Below, piece after piece: positions 34,026 to 45,111 of a stretch of DNA of 64,000 bases. The notes under the pieces were generated by a model. The model was not told the DNA's origin. It saw only the letters and a list, made by a program, of their open reading frames with translations, and did not search any database. Every line of letters begins with the position of its first letter. The stretch's first letter is position 1. This stretch comes from Chalara sp. BL73 (lineage: Eukaryota > Ascomycota > Leotiomycetes > Helotiales). Both the position numbers and the translations under genes were made by a program. The stretch is from NCBI GenBank assembly GCA_918026815.1, contig CAKJVC010000157.1, forward strand, positions 62,001 through 126,000, written 5' to 3'.

Positions 34026-35888
34026 TTAATTCATGGACCCTCCACTTCTATTTCCCCCGATGATTCCTGCCATCTCCAACAATGCTCTGTCCGCTTCAAT
34101 ATCACCTGTCCCCAAGTTGATTTTCCGTCTAGCTTCTGCCTCTTTCTCTTCCCATGCCCAGCGTTTCCGCTGTTCTTCCGCCTCCGCGTCGCCTCCACAA
34201 CCCCAAACCTCTAGGGTCTCCACCTCAAAGCGATCCTGCCAGTCTCTTTTTCTCGTCTGGCTGTTGTGAAATGCCCCGCCACCACTTGTGTAGTTATGCG
34301 TGAATACACCAAACTCGAAACTAGAATCAAGCATGAGTGAAACGACGCCGAGATTGACGCGCTGTGCCTGGCCCGCTGTGGCTTTCGCCTTGGGGTGTGG
34401 AGAGCCAAAGGCTATTCCCGGGTGAGGAACTGGTGACTTGGTGAAGGAGACGTAGTCAGTGTTAAGAGTCGATGCGTGGAAGACTTCATGCACAGGTTCG
34501 AGTTGGAACAGCAACGTGTCGTTGTCTCCAAAACAATCTTTGTGTGTTTGTCGCCACGGTTGAGAGAGATATACACCAAATATCATATGTGACGATGGGT
34601 TACTATCTGGAAATCTCTTTGGTGGTAAGGTGTCTGAGAATGCGCGCTCTTGGCCACCTTCCGGAGGATCTGAGATTCTGTTGCCAGAGACTAACAGAAT
34701 TGTTGGAGCTCTCCAATTGAAAACCTTAGTCTCAAAACTACCCATAGAAAATCCAGCATCCTCACCTGAATAGAGCAGTCTTAGACGTCGAAAGAGAGTG
34801 CTTCCAGGGAGAAAGAAGGATAATTGTGATAATACATTCAGATCTAGAATGTCCCCAGAATCTGGAAGAAGTGGTGGCGCGACTATTGCGTCGACTGGCG
34901 GAACGGATGAGTCTTTCCTCTTGGTGAAATCGAGTGCTTTGGAAAAAAGGAAATGCTCAAACAACGGATTAAAGCCATTAAACAGAAATGGTAGAGAAAT
35001 TGGTATAACTGTACTGAACTGTAAAATTTTAACGCCGGGAAACTTTTCCACGTTCACAAATGCTGCGAGAATATTGTCTGCTGTTCTTCTTAGGCTTTCT
35101 AGTTGATCACCGACCAACCTTTCGGAATGTCGCGCTAAGCTCTCCTGACTGCCTAACGGTGCAACTAATAGAAGAAGCATAATCAACTTTTTGAGGTTGT
35201 CAGACGGTATTGAGGATTGCGCGATTGGAGCATCACCGTGCCTAAAGACATTGATAGCATCAAGGGACTCTAGTGCTGCCAACGCGAGATCGTCATTGTC
35301 GTCTTCCTCATAGTCTTCTATCGCTTCGTCAACGGCAAACCCTATGACATAGTTCCGAGGAGCACTGTGTCCTTTGACCGCTTCTAGCTTGTCCACTTTT
35401 GAGGTAGGCTTCTCGTGATGTGAAGCGGCGCGGTCATATACAGCGAGGCTTCTAAAGAAGAGCCTCGTTCTATCGCTGTTGCCCTTCTGTAGGACTCTTT
35501 TGTATCTTTCGGTCATGATAACAACTACCATCACCATCTGCTCGAATCCTAGCACGACCGGCGCATCTTGCCCAAACGGAAAAGCTCCTAGATATGAGAC
35601 CATTTGGAATATTATCGAAGATGCACCAAGTATGTCCGGGATTTCAAGAAATCGCGCTATGGTATCCTCTTTGAGGTAAGCAATATCCGCTTGCTTGTCT
35701 GCGAGGCCATGGAAGACATCTCTGAAGGAGTACAGCTCGAGAGGTCCGAAGCATCTTTGTGTAAACTTATGAGCCTATGGTGGTCAGTGGAAGCTCTGGA
35801 TGATGTGGGATGAATAAATTACCAGCTCATGTCGTAGTTCCTCCGTTGTAACCGTCCGGTCGCTTTCCCCTGACTGTCCCTGTCCCAT
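34026..35888 (-). CDS. RTC5: Rtc5 (restriction of telomere capping 5), TLDc protein with N-myristoylation site
   Basis: Exons 35823-35888 and 34026-35774 give 604 aa. The protein begins MGQGQSGESD, an N-myristoylation consensus (Gly2, Ser6); yeast Rtc5 starts similarly. Conserved blocks follow: ELYSFRDVFHGLAD, KEDTIARFLEIPDILGASSI, and a TLDc domain spanning about residues 350-560 with SFETKVFNWRAPTILLVSG, FGVYLSQPW, FQLEPVHEVFHAS and EFGVFTHNY. The end is coiled-coil and charged (WEEKEAEARRKINLGTGDIE). TLDc proteins bind V-ATPase, and Rtc5 is linked to V-ATPase assembly and the vacuole. The NMT that would modify it is at 17.6 kb in this window. Confidence 0.9.
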
Positions 35889-36110
35889 AGCGTTGGTAGT
35901 ATCATGAGATCAAATCTAAATCTAATCAAAACTACCCTGAGTTGACTGCATGAGACGTATCAAGCTTGATAGGGGGGATGCGATTTGTTGATGTGAAATC
36001 CTAATTTTGTCCCTTGGGTTCTATCGCCAAGATTGTCAGATTCCAAGCAATATTGATATCCACCTGCGCCACCCATGAAATACCGAAGCGAGAATGCCGA
36101 AAGCACAGCT

Positions 36111-36515
36111 CTATTTGCGTGGTTTCACTTTTTGTGCTACACAGTCACAGAATTCACACCTCAAATGGCCGCAGCTACCACTAGTAGTATAACCCAGACA
36201 ACATTCGCTGCTCTTAGTATTCATACCATCATATCCACATTGACACTGAATATTTTGTCAGCCTCAGATGCAACACTTGGAAGGAGTTCAATTACGCAGG
36301 TCCAGATGAAAATATACTCGACTTGCGTTCTTTTACCATTTTCGCCTTTTGAAGAGGATTGAGCCTTGGAAGAATGGTGGGAGGAGGAAGAATGGCCAGC
36401 CTGTGTTTACGGTGTCAGTAATCCGAGGCTGTCTTCAGGGCTTATACGTGAAGCCTCATATGCATGATCGGGCAAGACGAAAATTGACATGGAGTACATG
36501 AAAAGACAATACCAT
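36111..36515 (-). CDS. small Cys-rich (zinc-finger-like) protein, 80 aa, three exons with an ATG-only first exon
   Basis: Exon 1 is just ATG (36513-36515), then a 112-bp intron (GTATTG...CACAG), exon 2 36296-36400, a 50-bp intron with a GGCTGAC branch and TTCAG end, and exon 3 36111-36245. The product begins MAGHSSSSHHSSKAQ, has QVEYIFIWTC, then CQCGYDG, ECCLGY and SCGHLRCEFCDC, and ends VKPRK. The W-x-C-x-C...C-G-H-x-R-C-x-x-C spacing resembles a class of short fungal zinc-binding proteins (W-C-C-x-C-G ... C-x-H-x-R-C-x-x-C). Exons 2 and 3 are well supported by frame and Cys spacing. The start is less sure: a 3-bp first exon is rare but known in fungi. Function unknown. Confidence 0.5.
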
Positions 36516-37108
36516 TTTGACTGAACTGGTCCGGAGAGTAACGAGTACACTAAGAGGATTTCGACACGTTGGAGCAGCGTCTCGACACCTCGTTCAGGGC
36601 AATTTCAGTTGTAGAAGACGCGGTAGTGCATGGATAGATGCTCCGTTTTGTTGTAATATGATGTTAGGGGGAGAGTTGAGAGCAACAAGAGGCTGTGTGA
36701 CATGTGATGTTCACAAGGCGGCTCGTGGCTGGTTCAGATGGCTATTCTAAGTCACAACTGATTGCTTAAACCGAATCTATGTTGTCAACCTTACAGCGCT
36801 CGAATGTACTTTTTGGATTGAGACAATTAATATTCTAGAAACAATGTACTATGATCCGTTAAATCAGGATTTTCTTTAAATTCTGTTTTTAAAAGTTTTA
36901 GGGGTAATACTAGTATTAGAAAGAACCCCTCCCGTTCTCTGGCTGACCATCTAATATTGTAAAATCTCCCAAGACTTTGCCAAGTGTTACTGATCATGTG
37001 ATCACTACATCAAATATCTCCATGTCTCCTTCGAGCCTGCGAGAAGGCTGAACCTCGTAACGTAATAATGTAATTGTTTTGCCTGCAGTAAGCAGTGCCT
37101 GCCTCCTA
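36516..37108. other. gene-free stretch
   Basis: Between divergent genes. The plus ORF 36517-36750 is unsupported. AT-rich near 36830-36960. Nothing else seen. Confidence 0.4.
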
Positions 37109-39779
37109 ATGGAGCAATCTCGTGGAATTGATCTGTTTAAGCAGTACGCATTTGTATGGAAGCCAGGATTTAGTGAACGACAAACTTGGCAATATGTTCT
37201 CGAACACAATAGATACGTGGAGCAGCAGCCCTCTCGATCAGAAGCAGGAGTACTTCTGTCAGGGGATGACATAGGCACTATGTCAACGCAAGATGTAATC
37301 GAAACATTTGTAAACAACAAATGCATATCCGATATTAATCGATACTATTATCGATCCAAGCATCTCTTCGATTTTCTTGGGTTGGCGGACATGGATAATT
37401 TGAGAGGGTCAGCAGCACGCCCTACATTATCAACCAAAGTTCTCATTGATGACCGAAATAATGGCAGCGTTACCCGAGATTCACTCAGCGGGGCCTGCCG
37501 ACTAGCCAAGGGTCCTTTGAATGCTCGTGGGTTTTATAAGGAACTTCTTAAACCTGTATGTTTTATGTTACTTTGCCTTTTTCAAAATGTGCGCCGATGT
37601 TGTCGCTTTATATCTGGGCATTAGACTGCAGATTGGATACATTTACCACAGTTCGTTTTCCTTAAACAATTTTCTAGTGTATCTTGCTTTCTTATTTCAC
37701 AATACCCTTAGCCACGTGCTTTACAGCTCATATCAGAAGTTGCACATACTCTAACATGGCGTATATGTGCTACCATACTTGCATCCTCTAGACCTGGGCA
37801 GTTTGGAAGCCGACTTCTAACATCTCACTAGCGTACCCTTCAACCAGTTCAGGCAGATGTTCCTGACGCCGAACGTCGGCTCATGTGAGTCTGATGCGTT
37901 TCTGATCTTTGAATATCTGGTGCATATGCATGTTAATATTCTATGACGACCGCTGATACATGTTGATTCTTACTATATATCGGTTTATACGCAATTTAGT
38001 ATGCTGACAAAGAATAACAGTTATATCACAGACCTAGACCCAAATTGCGCCTTAGCACTTGCAGCCACTGCTTCGCCTAAAAGTGCTATTTTCCTCCGAG
38101 AATTTTTGTTCAGATACTTAGATTGTCGCTCGTTGATTGGTGCAGAGATCCCTGTATGTGGAAATCTATCTTAAAAAGAAATGTTCCCAAAGGGCATGTG
38201 GAGACTCAGTGTTGATGATTTTACCTTAATAGTTTATTGGTCCTCCCATATTTTCGCTGGAGTTTCACCTTCCATATTATGCATGGAGACGAACAGAACC
38301 TATTCCCTGGAGTAAAGACCGACCAAAACGTCACTCTGAAGAGGTCGTACGCCTGAATCTCGAGGAGGATTCAAGGGTCATGGCTGAAGATGAAATCAAG
38401 GACTTTATTCATGAGGCACAGATTTCAGTCATGATTACAGGTTTAGATAACTGGTTTGTAAGTGTTTCAAAAGGTCATCTCAGTGCTCACAACCGGTGTT
38501 TCGATCTCTGGCAGTGCTGTCAATGCAGGCAGATCTCTGTTAGACTACCTGCTTTACACTCATTTGCATAGCTATAGTCTTTAACTAAAGCTATATATTA
38601 GTAAAGGTTGTTTATCATTGTGTAGCTGATCACATCAAATTCTCTGTTTTGAAATGTGTCTTATCCAATTTATGACATTTGAGCTGATAATAATATGCAG
38701 TGGACAGCCTACTGCATAGTTGATGTGTATTTCAAAGAAGATAGGCATCATGAGACACTTGAATACTGTCATAGCCATCAAATGGACCCACATTCTTGCG
38801 GGAAGTTTGAGGCAAGTAGGCCTGTGTGGGATCCCAGACACTTCTTTCTGCGAAGTTTGTCTTGTCGTGTAGAACAAGTAAAGGAGGAGTGGAAAAACGC
38901 AGTAAGCCAGTTATTTCGGGAGACTAAGCCGTGTGTGAGTGTAATTGAAATCTTGACCATGATAAAGATTAACAATGTAGATCTCTTACTTCACTCAAGG
39001 CGAAGAAATATTGAAAGATGCGAAAAAGCTAGAAATCACCCAGAAGAATGGCTTCAAATGGACAATTCGAATACTACGCCAGTTCACTCACCTGCTCACG
39101 AAAACTGTAGATGCTTGGGAAACGTTCAAGGATGGAGAACTACGATACTTTAGCCTACCCGAATCGGAGGCGCCAGCACAGGAAAGATGGGGCCGATATC
39201 TGGCTGCAATTGATAAAGATGTCACTGAGCTTCGAGACCTACGAAGGTCATTGATTCACCAGACAGAACTCTTCGAAAATATGACTAACAGCGTTTGTAC
39301 ACCATTCCCGTTGATTGCATTCTCTTATTATCTTTAGCTTGTCACACATGCAGCTCATGCGGAAGCGATCACAACCAGAATTCAGAGTGAGTTTGTGCAG
39401 GCACTGACAGTCATAACCATCGTAAGCTGATATGATTTTCTCCTTTGGATGAGAAATAGAGGGAATATGTATTGACATCATTTAGCTCTATCTCCCAGCC
39501 ACCTTGGCATCGACCATCTTCAGCATGCAGCTACTTCCAAGGACTGCAACATTCCGGGACTGGGGCGTGACACTCCTGCTGCTCTCGATTACGACTTTGA
39601 TACTCGTCGTCAACCTTCACCACCTAACAAGGTGGACGGAACGCCTGCGGCCGTGGAATGATCGGTTATTCCGAAAAGCATACACCTTCTTGACCGAGAA
39701 GTTTGCTCCAAACCGGGAACAGGGAGTTCGTGGGAATTGGGCTGATGACACCGAGCTGCTTCCAGTCAGAATAACGTGA
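37109..39779 (+). CDS. CorA-like Mg2+ transporter-family protein (8 exons), GMN motif replaced
   Basis: Exons: 37109-37555, 37832-37884, 38021-38153, 38233-38457, 38701-38934, 38981-39292, 39338-39421, 39486-39779; together 593 aa in one frame. The N-terminal half matches the soluble region common in fungal CorA-like proteins: QPVQADVPDAERRLIYITDL, ALALAATASPKSAIFLREF, SLEFHLPYYAWRR. A long helical stretch follows (residues ~330-470), then LYLPATLASTIFSMQLLP as the first pore helix and WGVTLLLLSITTLILVV as the second. The GMN selectivity motif after the first helix is replaced (SMQ), so Mg2+ transport is doubtful. Two introns are long (277 and 243 bp) and could hide a small exon. Fungi carry many such genes, often in variable regions. 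Confidence 0.8.
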
Positions 39780-40441
39780 ATTGAATTTTATCTCAGCTTG
39801 ACGCGATGCTTGAAATATTTACATTCATTGACTGGAAGCACTGTTCTGAGTTTCAACTTCTGCCGCTGACAGGTAACAATTGCTCCCATATGCTTACGAA
39901 GGTTTCCTTCAGGGTTAATCCTCATCTGTACCACATCTCATCGACTTGCAGCATAATATCATAACCGTCCTTCATCTTACTCCTCACGAGAACACTTCCG
40001 GTTTCAGTCTAGATTTGGCTCATACCCTCAAGCTATCCTACGGGCAAGAATGTCTCACAAGGAAGAGGTGTTCAATTGTCCTACAATTGGAACATAGTTG
40101 CTTTGGACTTCTTTCATTCCTAAATTACCATTGTAAGCCCTACAATAAGGCCTCGTCCCACGGCCGGCTGATTGCCCAGCATTGTTGCCGTCAACATTCC
40201 TCGCCTATTGCATGACCAGCATTCCCACCAACACGATATCTTCTTGTTCTTCTCATGTCTGCTTCATGTACAACTGTGCTTGCCTAACGGTAGCAATCAG
40301 TCCCGGTCGTACATCATCTGGTTACGCATCGCATACCTCATCCATTTATAGCTTGCTAGTCCAAGGTTGATGACGTTGTTGCGCTCAAACCGCCAGAATC
40401 CTGCTTCCCCCCTTCACTCTTCGCCATATGCCCTAGTCGCT
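39780..40441. other. gene-free stretch
   Basis: Short ORFs only (39946-40215, 40182-40370); none resembles a family. Nothing else seen. Confidence 0.4.
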
Positions 40442-40828
40442 TCAAAATTCAGCTGCTTCAAGCTTCCGCGAGAAGTTCCGCGAGATGCCAGGCCGACCCC
40501 TCTCCATGATATCGGAACTTGCGTTTGCGTCATATCGTCTTAATTCTCGCTGCTTGCTCTCCACCATCAAAAGGCGTCTTCTCAGGATTCGAATTTCGGC
40601 CTTAAGGTTTTCCTCGCTCTTCAGCAACCCCTTGGCCACGGTCATGCTCGACAGGAGCCTCAGCTCCGTCTCGCGTCCGCTGATCAATGCTTTCAAGAAC
40701 TTCTTTTGCTGTGCAAGATTCCGGATCAGGATCACCCGTTGTTTGTCGATGAATTCGGTGACTTCTCTCGGGGACAGGAGACCCGAGTTCTCGGTTGAAG
40801 GCTGAGTTAAGTAATTCATACGTGACAT
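40442..40828 (-). CDS. hypothetical coiled-coil protein (128 aa)
   Basis: A single open exon starting MSRMNYLTQPSTENSG with an ATG at 40826-40828. The sequence is mostly predicted helix, rich in Leu, Arg and Glu (EENLKAEIRILRRRLLMVES), and ends with a basic segment. A similar-length frame is open on the other strand (40485-40805), so coding is not certain. No family recognised. A CACGTG lies about 220 bp upstream (41046-41051). Confidence 0.35.
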   Translation of the reverse strand: MSRMNYLTQPSTENSGLLSPREVTEFIDKQRVILIRNLAQQKKFLKALISGRETELRLLSSMTVAKGLLKSEENLKAEIRILRRRLLMVESKQRELRRYDANASSDIMERGRPGISRNFSRKLEAAEF

Positions 40829-42619
40829 TGTTGCTAAGGTTTTCTGGGGAAGATGCAGATCCCCCAGAATGAGGATCAGGAGCAGTATATATCTTCATAC
40901 CAAAATGATCCTGAATCCTCTTCTCCCACCGATCACCAATTAACTGCTCACATGACTTTCAAGTTCCGGTAAGACGGACCAAAGCATCGACTCATCTAGA
41001 CCAGATGACTTGATCCCTTAGGATTTCTTCGCTCCTTTGGCCGCTCACGTGATCATAGCTGAATGGCTTTAGGTTTTCCGAAACTTCCTTGAAAGTTTAT
41101 CAAGTCCTGTTTGTTTTCCGGATTATTTTACTATGAAATTCTTACGAAGGGCGACAGTGTCCCACGCTCCCCACAGGTTGCACGATATTCGTATACATTG
41201 CACACAAGCGTGGCACACCTGGTTACAACGTGCAAGTCACGATGGGTTGTTTCATTTGCGCCGTATCACCAAAATTCCCTATTTTTTATTATTCTTCGTT
41301 CGACGCCGCAACCACGTTGCGTGGACATTTCCCACCATCCCGAGAGGGCATATGCTAGAACGAATCAAGAGGCAGGTGAAGCCACTTGATAGCTCGAGTA
41401 GTCATACCAGCTTTTTGGTCAAGGAGAGAAGTGTTTTTCCCAGAAGGCTGGGGACCCGATGCCGACGCACCCGTCCAGGTCGTCCATGAAATCATTGTGG
41501 GCACTTCGATCGCCTTATTCAGTACTCGTATAGAAAGTTAGAACCCCAACCTCACGACCATCATCGTACGGAAGTCACGGAGCAAAGATGTGCTGGCAAC
41601 AACCGTTCCGCACCACGACATCCGATGGATGATGTACTTTGTACAGTGCAGTAACTCCACAAGCGCATGGCTGGAGGCTATTTTTGTATCCTTCCGATCT
41701 ATCGATTCGTTTCTTCCCTGGTACCTGATGGAGCAGTGACATGGTGGCGGCGTTCTGATCCTGTAATTTCTCCTGGGTGTAGTGCCTGCTTTGTGGTATT
41801 ATGATTGGTGAGACGGACGCCCCAACCCACTTAAAAAGTGCTTGATTTTGATATGGCTGGGGGGGCGGGAGGGTTGGTTGAACCGTCAAGCGATCTGAGT
41901 GGGCGCTACGTCAATTCAGGTACTGTACAGTACAGCACAGCACAGCACAATTAACGGGTTGCCCAATTACAGTAAATGCTGTACTTATTCATTCGGTTGA
42001 CGGGGGTTCAACAAAACGGGCCTTCTCCTCCAGTCAAGCCAGCGGCACCAGGGGGGGGGGGCTGGGGGGTTGGATGGCAAACCAGTTCAGATGCTAAAAA
42101 TCTCTTCTCGCATCGCCCATCTCCACTCCACCCAGAATGATGCATCTGTACCTGAGGCTCCATCCGTATCGCTGCAAGGATAGCCAATCGATGGGCGATC
42201 GTCAGGGCAAGTGATCCAATCAGATCGCATCAGCCCCAGAAATTATCCGGCTTAGCGCTTGGCAAACCCCAGCCCCATTTTTCTACCTTTCTCGGGCGGC
42301 TTTTTCTGGCGCCGTTTTTTTCTTGATCACTAAACCCAAATAGCCCATCCACCATGGATATCCTCGTAATAGGGGGGGGTTGATGTGGTCATTACCATAG
42401 AAATACGAGACTTCAACCACCCTTTGTCATCTGTGTTTTTGCTTGGTGTGCAAGTTTAAAGGCTTCCCTTTCTCTTCCCTCTTACTGTCTTTTTCTCTCT
42501 TACATTCAGCTCCAAATAGTATCGGTTTGTTGAACTGTTTACTATTTAGTCACTCGCTGTTGCAGATTTACTAGAACCACACTGTCGTTATCAACAAACA
42601 CAGACTTTCGTTAGCCAAT
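40829..42619. promoter_or_regulatory. long upstream region of the GPI wall-protein gene
   Basis: About 1.8 kb with no convincing gene; ORFs at 41111-41489 and 41575-41889 are unsupported. It holds a perfect 14-bp palindrome GTACTGTACAGTAC (41920-41933) followed by a CAGCA run, a G11 tract (42051-42061) with GGGGGG three bases later, another G8-type run near 42370, and a pyrimidine-rich stretch (42470-42510) before the ATG at 42620. Long promoters of this kind are usual for regulated cell-surface genes. Confidence 0.45.
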
Positions 42620-44444
42620 ATGCTCGCTCAATACCTGTCTTTGGCCGCCATTGCCTTCGGCGTCGTCTCTGCAAACGAGTACCCGAACTGCGTAAGTTCC
42701 TCTCGTTGTGTACCTGGCATGGGGATTTCAAAGATCTAACCATCCTTTAGGAATCCGACAACTGCTACAGAAATCTGATCGACGATCGATTCAAGGATGA
42801 GGCCAATGGATTTTGCGTAGAATTCCTTTCCGGAACCACCACTGCCCCGTCAGCGATTCCTACCAACTTCAATAACTGCGACGGCAATGTTGTTGCGGTC
42901 AGCTCTGCTTGTTCATGTATCACATATACATTGACACATACATCGAGTGCATCTGCTCCAACTTCAACCCCAAGCTACACTCCCAGCTCTTATGTCCCCA
43001 GCGAGACCCCCAGCTACACTCCAAGCTCTTACGTTCCAAGCGAGACGCCTAGCTACACACCGAGCTACACACCTAGCAGTTACGTTCCTAGCGAAACTCC
43101 CAGCTCGACTCAAGAAGGATCGACTTCTAGCACGGAGACCCCCAGCTATACCCCTAGCTCCTACGTCCCAAGCGAGACTCCAAGCTATACACCCAGCTCA
43201 TATGTCCCTTCAGAGACACCAAGCTACACACCTAGCTCATATGTTCCAAGCGAAACCCCAAGTTCCACACATGAGGGATCCACTTCCAGCACCGAGACTC
43301 CAAGTTATACTCCAAGCTCTTACGTTCCTTCAGAGACCCCTAGCTACACCCCGAGCTCATATGTTCCTTCGGAGACACCAAGCCACACTAGCACCTATGA
43401 AGTCCCCACGACATCCGTTACCTCTACCGCTCAAGGATCAACCACTAAGACTACAGTTCCTTCCATCTCATCCACTTACACTCCACCCGAGGATGTCACC
43501 GTCACCGTGATTACAGACACCACTACCACCTTCTGCCCCGTGACTTTGACCCACACTTCTGAGGGCACCACCAGCATCGAGATCGGAACCACTGTTTCCA
43601 CTGTTGTCATCACGTCCACCCACACCACATGCAACAAGTGCACTCACGTCCCAACGACGCCTCCGGCCGTCCCATCTTCCTCTGCGCAAGGAACTCCACC
43701 CACCTACGTCCCAAGCTCGTACACCACGTCCACCATTTCCACCACGGTCGTCCACACCGTTACCGGCTGCGCACCAACTGTCACGAACTGCCCGGCTGGT
43801 GGCCACAGCACATATCTCACAACCGAGACTGTCGTCATTGGAACTACTGTCTGCCCAGTGACGCAAACTTACTCAACCTCCTACGCCACATCCACCATTT
43901 ACGCAACCACCACCGTAACAGCTGCTTGCAAGCCAGGAGTGACAAAATGGTATGTACACCCACCCACTGCAATCAAGATGTGCATAAATAAACAAAATTC
44001 AAAACTTTTACTAATCTCCTGCTTAGCCCCGTCGGATCTGTGACAGTTACGACTTACCCAGTTGTCACCAGCTACCCAGTGACAGTCCCTACCTACCCAG
44101 TCGCTCCCGTCCCAAGCTCTTCAGCAGTTGGAGTTCCTAGCTACCCAGTGGCTCCTGTCCCAAGCCCTTCTGCACCGGGTGTTCCTACCTACCCAGCTGC
44201 GCCGGTCCCAAGCTCGTCCGCCCAGGGTGTCCCCAGCTCCCCCGTCAGCATCCAAACTTCTTACCCAGCGGGCGTTTCCACCTACCCCGTCTTCAGCACC
44301 TACACCGTTGCACCAACGCCATCTCGAGCCAGCAACGGTACCGTGCCAACCACCCCCGCTCCATCCCAGATCACCGGTGGAGCTGGCCGCATCTCCGGTA
44401 GCTTCGCCGTTGCAGCTGGTGCCTTGGCCGTACTTTTCTTGTAA
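42620..44444 (+). CDS. GPI-anchored Ser/Thr/Pro/Tyr-rich cell-wall protein with tandem repeats
   Basis: Exons 42620-42691, 42751-43949 and 44027-44444 give 562 aa. Signal peptide MLAQYLSLAAIAFGVVSA. A small N-terminal Cys domain follows (NCYRNLIDDRF, GFCVEFL, NNCDGNVVAVSSACSCIT), typical of fungal surface proteins. Then eight 13-residue repeats SYTPSSYVPSETP, Thr/Val-rich beta segments with paired Cys (VITDTTTTFCPVTLT, HTTCNKC), three 16-residue YPVAPVPSSSAxGVPS repeats, and a C-terminal hydrophobic GPI signal (SGSFAVAAGALAVLFL) after a Gly-Gly-Ala region. The protein should be heavily O-glycosylated and linked to the wall. The Tyr in each repeat is unusual for a mannoprotein stalk and could allow dityrosine-type cross-linking (speculation). 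Confidence 0.9.
42973..43380 (+). repeat. coding minisatellite, 39-bp units
   Basis: 408 bp encoding eight copies of SYTPSSYVPSETP (39 bp), one extra SYTP, and two 14-residue spacers SST(Q/H)EGSTSSTETP after the third and sixth copies. A higher-order unit of three repeats plus spacer is therefore visible. Synonymous codons vary between copies while the protein unit is exact, which suggests selection on the protein. Confidence 0.9.
44094..44237 (+). repeat. coding repeat, 48-bp units
   Basis: Three 16-residue copies of YPVAPVPSSSAVGVPS-type sequence (variants PSPSAPGVPT and YPAAPVPSSSAQGVPS) in the third exon of the wall-protein gene. Confidence 0.85.
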
Positions 44445-45111
44445 AAACTTTTTTTCGCTTCTAGAACATATTACAATTTTTTTTTAATTCCCGGTACACG
44501 GTTTTGGATATAAAAAACGGAGGATTCGGATTGGGGCGGGCCGGAATAAGGCGTCTATTTGGTGGCATGGATACACACGTTGGCATGTAGTATCTATCTG
44601 CCTGCATAAAGCATCGCTGTAGATTAAGTCTAGCATAACACAGCATAATTAGATAACGAATTTTATGGGCTGCTGCGTTCCGGCCGAGTGACTTTTCCTG
44701 TGTATTGCCTCATGTTGGGCAGAGCGAGAGGGTCCATGCAAGTACGGCAACACGCATATCAGATGACACGAGGGAATCGGTTGCTGGTTCCGAAGGTTGC
44801 GCAGGCAAACGTGAAAAATCCTTTCGATTTAATACGCCATGTTCTACCGGAGAATGTTCCTGCAGATCCTCTCTACGCCCGTAATTTGATTCCTTAAAAG
44901 GTACACCAGATTACGTCTCTCGAACAGGTAAGCTAGAAATCCTCGTTGTCCCACAGCCTGCCCGTCTCTCTGATCGCCATAACCTCCACTCGTCCTGTTT
45001 TCTACCTGAAATGCAATTCCCTCCGCTGTGCAACGATGCTCATGCCGGTCATATGTATTCCGGATTTACGTCCGACAAAGGGGCTTCGACCTAGAAGCAG
45101 GAGGGACCGTT
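44445..45111. other. gene-free stretch
   Basis: Shared 3' flank of two converging genes, with an unsupported ORF at 44688-44897. Nothing else seen. Confidence 0.4.

Noticed and set aside
36075..36362. 95-codon plus-strand ORF
   Set aside because: Opposite strand of the small Cys-rich gene; no domain and weaker splice context.
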